A DNA stretch of 64,000 nt from CAVUCH01 sp963739995 (GTDB lineage Bacteria > Acidobacteriota > Vicinamibacteria > Vicinamibacterales > JAENWD01). Both the position numbers and the translations under genes were made by a program. Below are positions 58,472 through 64,000 of the stretch, one piece after another. Location of the stretch: assembly GCA_963739995.1 (NCBI GenBank), contig CAVUCH010000018.1:186001-250000 (forward strand), in the 5' to 3' direction. The notes below the pieces were generated by a model. It had not been told where the DNA came from, made no database searches, and worked only from the letters and a program-made list of their open reading frames with translations. The first letter of the stretch is position 1. The number at the start of each line of letters is the position of its first letter.

Positions 58472-60343
58472 ATGACTACGATCTCCACTGACACCATCGT
58501 TCAGGTTCTCGAACGGTCCTGGGGCTTCCGCGAGTTCAGGCCCTGGCAGCGCGAGGCGATCCGCGCGATTCTCGACGGTCGTGACAGCGTTCTGGTCCTG
58601 CCGACCGGCGGGGGCAAGTCTCTCTGCTTCCAGGCGCCGGCGCTGCTCGACGACGGCACGGGCGGGCCGCGCCTCGCGCTGGTCGTGTCGCCGCTCATCG
58701 CTCTCATGAAGGACCAGGTGGACGGGCTCGTCGCGAGCGGTGTGCCCGCAGCGTGCCTGAACAGCGCGCAGGCGCCTGACGAGCGCAGTGCGGCGGTGGC
58801 GATGGTGCGCAGCGGCGCGTGCCGCCTGTTGTACGTCTCGCCCGAGCGCCTGGTGGGCGACGGCAGCGAGAACTTCCGCGAGTGGGTCGCACGCGCCGGC
58901 GTGCGGTTCATCGCGATCGACGAGGCACATTGCATCAGCCAGTGGGGACACGACTTCAGGCCTGAGTACCGCCTGCTTGGACGTCTCAAGCACGATTTTG
59001 CCGGCGCCTCCATTCACGCGTTCACCGCCACGGCGACCGTGCGCGTGCGCGACGACATGGCCGCGCAGCTCGGCCTCCGCGACCCCGTCGTCCTCGTCGG
59101 AGCGTACGACCGGGCGAACCTCACGTACCGTGTCGTTCCCCGCATGGAGCTGCGGCAACAGGTCCAGAAGGTGCTCGCTCGTCATCCTGGCGAAGCAGGA
59201 ATCGTCTACTGCCTGTCGCGGCGGGAGGTCGACGACACGGCAGGCTGGCTGCAGGGGCTCGGCGTGCGGGCGCTCGCGTACCACGCGGGCATGACAGACA
59301 CCGCGAGACGGTCGAACCAGGAGGCGTTCATCGATGAGCGCGCCGATGTGGTCGTCGCGACCGTGGCTTTCGGCATGGGAATCGATCGACCCGACGTGCG
59401 GTTCGTGATCCACGCCGGCACGCCGCGATCGCTCGAGCACTATCAGCAGGAATCAGGGCGGGCGGGCCGCGACGGCCTGCCGGCCGAGTGCGTCCTCATC
59501 GCATCCCCCGCCGACTTCCTGCGCTGGAAGAGCCTCCTCGAACTGAACAACGAGCTCAGTGAGAGCAACCGGCTCCACCTGCGCGAGATGGAGCGCTACA
59601 CGGCGGCTACCCACTGCCGGCATCGGGCGCTCGTCGAGTACTTCGGCCAGTCGTATCCGTCGGGGACGCCTTGTGGCGCGTGTGACTGGTGCCTGGGCGA
59701 GCTCGAACGGATCGAAGAACCGGTGGTGGTCGCCCGCAAGATCCTGTCGTGCGTCGCGCGGGTGGGCCAGCGGTTTGGCGTCGCGCATGTGGGCGCCGTC
59801 CTGCGCGGCGACGCGACGGAGGCGGTGTCGACGCGCGGCCATCAGAAGCTGAGCACGTTCGGCCTGCTCCGGGAATGTCCGGTGGCGGAGATCCGGGGGT
59901 ACATCGATCAGCTCACGCAGTCGGGCCTGCTCGCGCGGACTGGCGAGCAGTACCCTACCCTGCAGCTCACAGCGGCCGGCGTCGCCCTGCTCCGCGGCGT
60001 TGGCGACGCGGTCCTGTATCGCCAGCCTCGTGCCCTTCGGAACGCCCGCACGAAGGCCGGACGACGAGGCGCACCGACCGCGGCAACAGCTGCCCTCAGC
60101 GCGGACGAACGTGCGCTCTTCGACGCGCTGCGCACGCTCCGCCTCGAGCTGGCGCGTGAGCGGCACGTCCCGCCGTACGTCATTTTCCATGACAACACGC
60201 TGCAGCATCTCGCACGCATGCGGCCCGGCACGCATGCGGCGCTGCTCAGGGTGCCCGGGGTCGGTGAGAAAAAGGCCGAGAGCCTGGGTGACCGCGTGCT
60301 TGCGGCGATCCGGGCACATGGTGGAGCAGGCGCGGGGACGTGA
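58472..60343 (+). CDS. recQ: ATP-dependent DNA helicase RecQ
   Basis: RecQ (623 aa) is a 3'-5' helicase that processes stalled forks and recombination intermediates. It has Walker A PTGGGKS (44-50), the DEAH box in AIDEAHCISQWGHDFRPEY (about 148-166), motif IV-VI with VATVAFGMGIDRPDVRFVIH and QESGRAGRDG, and the zinc site CRHRALVEYFG plus CGACDWC. An RQC winged helix follows, then a C-terminal HRDC domain with RVPGVGEKKAE. Length and order are standard. Confidence 0.95.
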   Translation: MTTISTDTIVQVLERSWGFREFRPWQREAIRAILDGRDSVLVLPTGGGKSLCFQAPALLDDGTGGPRLALVVSPLIALMKDQVDGLVASGVPAACLNSAQAPDERSAAVAMVRSGACRLLYVSPERLVGDGSENFREWVARAGVRFIAIDEAHCISQWGHDFRPEYRLLGRLKHDFAGASIHAFTATATVRVRDDMAAQLGLRDPVVLVGAYDRANLTYRVVPRMELRQQVQKVLARHPGEAGIVYCLSRREVDDTAGWLQGLGVRALAYHAGMTDTARRSNQEAFIDERADVVVATVAFGMGIDRPDVRFVIHAGTPRSLEHYQQESGRAGRDGLPAECVLIASPADFLRWKSLLELNNELSESNRLHLREMERYTAATHCRHRALVEYFGQSYPSGTPCGACDWCLGELERIEEPVVVARKILSCVARVGQRFGVAHVGAVLRGDATEAVSTRGHQKLSTFGLLRECPVAEIRGYIDQLTQSGLLARTGEQYPTLQLTAAGVALLRGVGDAVLYRQPRALRNARTKAGRRGAPTAATAALSADERALFDALRTLRLELARERHVPPYVIFHDNTLQHLARMRPGTHAALLRVPGVGEKKAESLGDRVLAAIRAHGGAGAGT

Positions 60344-60463
60344 GGCGGCGGAGCAGCCGGGGCGAACCGAGCTATGCTGCCGGTGTTCCTACCGTTCGCG
60401 GCAATGGGCGTCATTCTCGAGTCCCGCTGGGCGTTACGTGATATGCGCTGCTGAGAGCATCCG

Positions 60464-61201
60464 ATGCACCTGACGATTTACCCGAGCAAGGGCACGCTTG
60501 GCGCGGCCGCTGCCGCGGACGCCTCGGAAGCGATCCGGGCCGCAGTCGCAGAATCGGGCCGGGCGCGGATCATCGCCGCCACCGGGGCGTCGCAATTCGA
60601 GTTCCTCGCCGCGCTCGTGTCGCTTTCCGACGTGCCATGGGAGCGGGTCGAGCTGTTCCATTTGGACGAGTACATCGGGCTCTCGGCCGATCATCCCGCG
60701 AGCTTCCGGCGGTACCTGCGCGAGCGCCTGATTGAACCGGCGCGCATCGGAACGGTGCACCTGCTGAACGGCGAGCAGGACCCGCACGATGTGTGCGCGC
60801 GCATCGGGGCACTCATCGCCGCGGCGCCCGTGGACGTGGCCTTCGTGGGGATCGGCGAGAACGCCCACCTCGCGTTCAACGATCCGCCCGCCGACTTCGA
60901 CACCCGAGAGCCCTACCTCGTCGTCTCGCTGGACGAAGCCTGCCGGCGGCAGCAGGTGGGCGAAGGCTGGTTCTCCGAGATCGAATCGGTGCCCACGCAG
61001 GCCATCTCGATGTCATGCCGTCAGATTCTCGCCTCACGACGCATCCTCTGCATCGCGCCCGACGCGCGCAAGGCCGAGGCGGTCAGGGCCACCGTCGAAG
61101 GGCCCGTGACACCCCACGTCCCTGCCTCCATCCTGCAGACGCACGACGACGTGACCCTCTACCTGGACGTGGACTCGGCGTCGCGGCTGCAGCAGTCCTG
61201 A
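60464..61201 (+). CDS. nagB: Glucosamine-6-phosphate deaminase (NagB-like)
   Basis: A 245-aa member of the NagB/6-phosphogluconolactonase family that converts glucosamine-6-phosphate to fructose-6-phosphate and ammonia. It shows LFHLDEYIGLSADHPASF with the Asp-Glu pair (68-69), and GIGENAHLAFNDPPADFD. The E. coli enzyme has DGH at the latter place. Here the acid is Asn (NAH), as in a subgroup of NagB-like proteins reading ENGH. A full set of NagB activity is therefore likely but not certain. It precedes a hexuronate-type transporter and fits amino sugar use from glycosaminoglycans. Confidence 0.83.
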   Translation: MHLTIYPSKGTLGAAAAADASEAIRAAVAESGRARIIAATGASQFEFLAALVSLSDVPWERVELFHLDEYIGLSADHPASFRRYLRERLIEPARIGTVHLLNGEQDPHDVCARIGALIAAAPVDVAFVGIGENAHLAFNDPPADFDTREPYLVVSLDEACRRQQVGEGWFSEIESVPTQAISMSCRQILASRRILCIAPDARKAEAVRATVEGPVTPHVPASILQTHDDVTLYLDVDSASRLQQS

Positions 61202-61244
61202 TGTCCCTGGCGTCCCGGTCGAAGCGGATGCGCGGAGCCACCGG

Positions 61245-62609
61245 GTGAGGCGGCCGATCCGCCACCTCCGCTGGTATATCGGCGGCCTGCTGTTCCTGTC
61301 GACGGTCATAAACTACATCGACCGTCAGACGCTCAGCGTGCTCGCCCCGTACCTCAAGACGGAGTTCCAGTGGACGAACACTGACTTCGCGTGGGTCCTG
61401 ATCGGGTTTCGCGTGGCGTACGCGGTGGGCCAGACGCTCGCCGGCCGCGCGGTCGACGTGCTCGGCACGCGCCGTGGTCTGAGCTTGTCGGTGGTGTGGT
61501 ACTCGTGCGCCGCAATGGCCACCTCGATGGCGAGCGGGCTCGCGAGCTTCATCGGCTTCCGGTTCGCGCTCGGGCTCGGCGAGGCAGGCAACTGGCCTGG
61601 CGCGACGAAGGCGGTGTCGGAGTGGTTTCCACGCCGCGAAAGCGGGTGGGCGGTCGCGCTATTCGACAGCGGCTCCTCCATTGGCGGGGCGCTCGCGCCG
61701 TTCATCGTGCTCACGATCTACCACCTGTTCGACAGCTGGCGCCCGGCCTTCCTCGTCACCGGATCGCTCGGCTTCATCTGGGTGCTCGTGTTCCGCTGGG
61801 TGTACCGGCGTCCGGAGGAGCACCCCTGGATCAGCGACGAAGAGCGGATGCTGATCGTCAGCGGCCGCGAGGAACACGACGCACCGCAGCACCCGACTCA
61901 CGGCTCCGGGCTCGACGCTCCAGCCAGCGTCAGGTCGGCAGCTACGCTCCCGGGGGCATCAGATGATTCGCGAGTTCCGCGCCAGCTCCCGTATCGCGTG
62001 TTGCTCCGGCTGCCACAGACCTGGGGTTACGTCCTCTCCAAGACCTTCACCGATCCCGTGTGGTTCTTCATCACCGACTGGTTCGCCATCTACCTGGTGT
62101 CGCGCGGGTTCAAGGTCGAGGAGAGCCTCGTAGGCTTCTGGGTGCCGTTCCTCGCCGCCGATCTGGGCAACTTCTTCGGCGGCGGCTTTTCGAGCTGGCT
62201 GATCACGCGCGGCTGGAGCGTCGGAGCGGCCCGCAAGTGCATCGCCGTGATCGGCGGTCTCGGCATGACGCTGCTGGTCCCCGTGGTGTGGACCTCCTCG
62301 TTCTCGGCGATGGTGGCCTGCTTCGCGATCTCGACGTTCGCCTACGCTGCCTTCTCCACAATCATCCTCAACCTGCCCGCCGACATCTTCCCCACTGGCT
62401 CGGTCGCCAGCGTCAGCGGTCTCGGGGGCACCGGCGCCGGCATCGGCACAATCAGCGCGATCTACTTGACAGGGTGGGTCGCCGACCACTACTCGTTCGC
62501 CCCCATCCTGATCGGGGCCAGCATCGTGCCGCTCGTCGCAATGACCGCGGTGCTGATCCTCATACGGAACACGGCCGCGATGGACCGCGGCGTCCTCAGA
62601 CGGATCTGA
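61245..62609 (+). CDS. MFS transporter, hexuronate/anion:cation symporter type
   Basis: A 454-aa MFS protein of the ACS family. Signatures are STVINYIDRQTLSVLAPYL in the first helix region, FALGLGEAGNWPGATKAVSEWFPRRESGWAVALFDSGSSIGG and NLPADIFPTGSVASVSGLGG, very like ExuT and related sugar-acid carriers. A roughly 50-residue central loop (about 195-245) is longer than usual. It starts with GTG, 43 nt after nagB, and probably forms an operon with it. It would bring in the uronic acids released by the nearby GH88 enzyme. Confidence 0.87.
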   Translation: MRRPIRHLRWYIGGLLFLSTVINYIDRQTLSVLAPYLKTEFQWTNTDFAWVLIGFRVAYAVGQTLAGRAVDVLGTRRGLSLSVVWYSCAAMATSMASGLASFIGFRFALGLGEAGNWPGATKAVSEWFPRRESGWAVALFDSGSSIGGALAPFIVLTIYHLFDSWRPAFLVTGSLGFIWVLVFRWVYRRPEEHPWISDEERMLIVSGREEHDAPQHPTHGSGLDAPASVRSAATLPGASDDSRVPRQLPYRVLLRLPQTWGYVLSKTFTDPVWFFITDWFAIYLVSRGFKVEESLVGFWVPFLAADLGNFFGGGFSSWLITRGWSVGAARKCIAVIGGLGMTLLVPVVWTSSFSAMVACFAISTFAYAAFSTIILNLPADIFPTGSVASVSGLGGTGAGIGTISAIYLTGWVADHYSFAPILIGASIVPLVAMTAVLILIRNTAAMDRGVLRRI

Positions 62610-62691
62610 CTGGTGCGACGTGCGGCGTGGTGCGGGTGCGACGGGCTGCTGCGGGTGCGAGGGCTGCGTTGGGGCACGCATCAGATGTGGA

Positions 62692-62711
62692 GCCGGGGCT
62701 TCAGTCCCGGC
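62692..62711. repeat. REP-like palindrome
   Basis: GCCGGGGCTTCAGTCCCGGC, preceded by TGTGGA, is a one-mismatch copy between the convergent MFS gene and the hypothetical gene. Confidence 0.72.
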
Positions 62712-62730
62712 GAACAGATCTAGTGGCTAG

Positions 62731-63159
62731 TCAGAAGTCCATGGTCCGCCTGTCCGGCGGCACCCAGCGCACCTTCGCCTGCGACGAGGCGAGCGCCTCG
62801 GCGCTGTAGTACTCCGAGATCGGCGCGTCGTTGACGCACCCCGCGATCACCGAATCGATGCGCTCGTCCAGCGGACGACTCGGATCGGTCACGGCGAACC
62901 GCGCGGCAAGCCTCTTCATCCAGAACACCGTCAGCGTTTCGTGGTAGCCCTCTACGCGGTGGTGCGCCAGGAAACGCGCGAGGCCGTCACGCATGCGCGT
63001 AGTCGCGTCGGTTTCGGACTCGCGCGACAGGTAGCACAACGCGACGCGCATGTGCTCACGGTGATGGAAGCGCGTGAGCGGCAGCGTGGCGGCCTCGAAG
63101 CTCTCGACGAGCGCGGCGAGCGGGAGCTCGTCGACAACGGGCGCAGCAGGACCGGACAC
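62731..63159 (-). CDS. Conserved-looking hypothetical protein
   Basis: A 142-aa protein with no family I can name. It contains LTRFHHREHMRVALCYLSRE, with a His-rich stretch that could bind metal, then a helical region FLAHHRVEGYHETLTVFWMKRLAARF and a C-terminus AKVRWVPPDRRTMDF. It is soluble, with no signal or membrane helix. It starts at GTG 63159. CAGAAT lies 6 nt upstream, a weak match to the leaderless promoter pattern seen elsewhere. Confidence 0.6.
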   Translation of the reverse strand: MSGPAAPVVDELPLAALVESFEAATLPLTRFHHREHMRVALCYLSRESETDATTRMRDGLARFLAHHRVEGYHETLTVFWMKRLAARFAVTDPSRPLDERIDSVIAGCVNDAPISEYYSAEALASSQAKVRWVPPDRRTMDF

Positions 63160-63224
63160 GCTGGTATTCTGGCCCGCCGAACGCGGGCGTGCAACGCCGG
63201 GCCGGGTGTGAGCCGGGTGCTAAG

Positions 63225-64000
63225 ATGGTCGTCCGCGTGTCGCAGCCATCCCCATCATCCCGTCCGCCGGAACCGCCGTTTGCCACAGGGGTCGCCGACG
63301 TCGCGGAGCCGCAGCCGGTGGCTGCGATGCAGGGCGGGCGGGCGCAGCTCTGGCGCGTCGCTGCGGCGCTCACCTACCGCGATTTCCGCGTGCTGTGGCT
63401 GGGCGCCTGCACGTCCAGCATCGGCACCTGGATGCAGAAGGTGGCTCAGAGCTGGCTCGTGCTCGAGCTGACCGACTCCGCCTGGTATCTCGCGCTCGAC
63501 AGCTTTGTCGGGGAAGCACCGCTGCTGCTCTTCACGTTGATCGGCGGCGTGGTCGCCGACCGGCAGGATCGCCGCAAGCTGCTGCTCGTCTCACAGGTCG
63601 TGCAGATGTCGTCGGCGTTTGCCCTGGCCCTGCTCGTGGCGACGGGGCACGTGACGATCTGGTTCATCCTCGGCCTGTCGTTCATGTCGGGATGCGCCCA
63701 GGCATTCGGCGGCCCGGCATATCAGTCGCTCATCCCGTCGCTCATCAGGACCGAGCACCTGCCGAACGCGGTCGCGCTCAACTCGATCCAGTTCAACATC
63801 GCGCGCGTCGTCGGCCCCGTGCTGGCGGGAACGGCGCTGCATCGCTTGGGGATGGTGTCCTGTTTCACGCTGAACGGCATCTCGTTCCTGGTGGTGATCG
63901 GGTCGCTGCTCGCGCTGCACATCCAGCACACGCCCCGGGTGGCGGGCAACCGCCGCATGCTCGACGAGCTGAAAGGCGGCATCGTCTTCGTACGCGACGA
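63225..64000 (+). CDS. MFS exporter, 3' end outside the window
   Basis: An incomplete MFS gene, 258 codons to the window edge. After a Pro-rich N-terminus comes ALTYRDFRVLWLGACTSSIGTWMQKVAQSWLVLELT, then LFTLIGGVVADRQDRRKLLL, GPAYQSLIPSLI and PNAVALNSIQFNIARVVGPVLAG. This is the pattern of the EntS-like exporter family. Starts are the ATG 63225 or the GTG 63237. A TAAGAT box at 63221-63226 overlaps the ATG and favours the GTG. The cargo is unknown. Confidence 0.85.
   Translation, partial: MVVRVSQPSPSSRPPEPPFATGVADVAEPQPVAAMQGGRAQLWRVAAALTYRDFRVLWLGACTSSIGTWMQKVAQSWLVLELTDSAWYLALDSFVGEAPLLLFTLIGGVVADRQDRRKLLLVSQVVQMSSAFALALLVATGHVTIWFILGLSFMSGCAQAFGGPAYQSLIPSLIRTEHLPNAVALNSIQFNIARVVGPVLAGTALHRLGMVSCFTLNGISFLVVIGSLLALHIQHTPRVAGNRRMLDELKGGIVFVRD

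Noticed and set aside
1..64000. tRNA, rRNA, riboswitch, phage or plasmid genes
   Set aside because: I scanned for clover-leaf ends, rRNA cores, integrases, capsid genes and replication initiators and saw none I could support.

Overview
The window is a GC-rich bacterial chromosome segment (roughly two thirds G+C) with about 50 protein genes. I see no rRNA, tRNA, CRISPR array, phage or plasmid backbone. The gene mix suggests Acidobacteriota, probably the Vicinamibacteria side: a very large Oar-like TonB receptor with an N-terminal carboxypeptidase-regulatory domain, several Gfo/Idh/MocA oxidoreductases with export signals, GMC oxidoreductase with a gluconate-2-dehydrogenase subunit 3 partner, DUF4142 and DUF4380 proteins, RecA-like ImuA with ImuB, and a Ser/Thr kinase with a zinc ribbon. 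This placement rests on gene content only.

Layout. 1-5041: an XdhC-family gene, then a heat-shock and translation block hrcA-grpE-dnaJ-prmA whose promoter carries a CIRCE-like operator and is preceded by a nested repeat element. 5275-9378: rsmE (minus), divergent Ser/Thr kinase, ilvE-type transaminase and a PilT-like ATPase. 9616-15203: acyl-CoA synthetase, recX, and the SOS-mutasome genes imuA-imuB. 15378-22903: TPR protein, secreted purple-acid-phosphatase-like protein followed by a duplicated Fn3 fragment, secreted nucleoside hydrolase, SSS symporter with small accessory protein, cytochrome c. 23146-28420: sugar oxidoreductase, TIM-barrel isomerase, an orphan gluconate-dehydrogenase small subunit and a two-gene osmoprotectant ABC transporter. 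28576-33908: fdhD with a YdeP/FdhF-like molybdoenzyme, DUF4142 protein, and an exported Gfo/Idh/MocA protein ending inside a MITE-like element. 34155-39586 (all minus): GMC dehydrogenase, its small subunit, TIM-barrel isomerase, DUF4380 protein and SMP-30 lactonase, which looks like a periplasmic sugar/lactone oxidation operon. 39908-42634: Fur-type promoter and feoA-feoB plus a tiny membrane protein. 42759-47539: a compact four-gene run of flavin oxidoreductase, MFS transporter, zinc metallopeptidase and ATP-grasp ligase. 47652-62609: an oxidoreductase, then a polysaccharide region (frameshifted SDR, GH88 hydrolase, TonB receptor, GH106-like glycosidase), recQ, nagB-like and a hexuronate-type MFS. 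62731-64000: a hypothetical gene and an MFS exporter cut by the window edge.

Three window-wide patterns stand out. First, at least eight transcription units have a TAnnnT -10 box only 6-8 nt before the start codon and no Shine-Dalgarno sequence, which is the signature of leaderless mRNA. Second, five intergenic gaps hold paired inverted arms built from imperfect 7-bp units, each locus with its own heptad sequence. Third, a short palindrome related to GCCGGGACTGAAGTCCCGGC recurs at eight sites. One copy supplies the stop codon of the gene before it, as the MITE-like element also does. The best candidate for an undescribed biochemical system is the overlapping metallopeptidase/ATP-grasp pair with its transporter and flavoenzyme.
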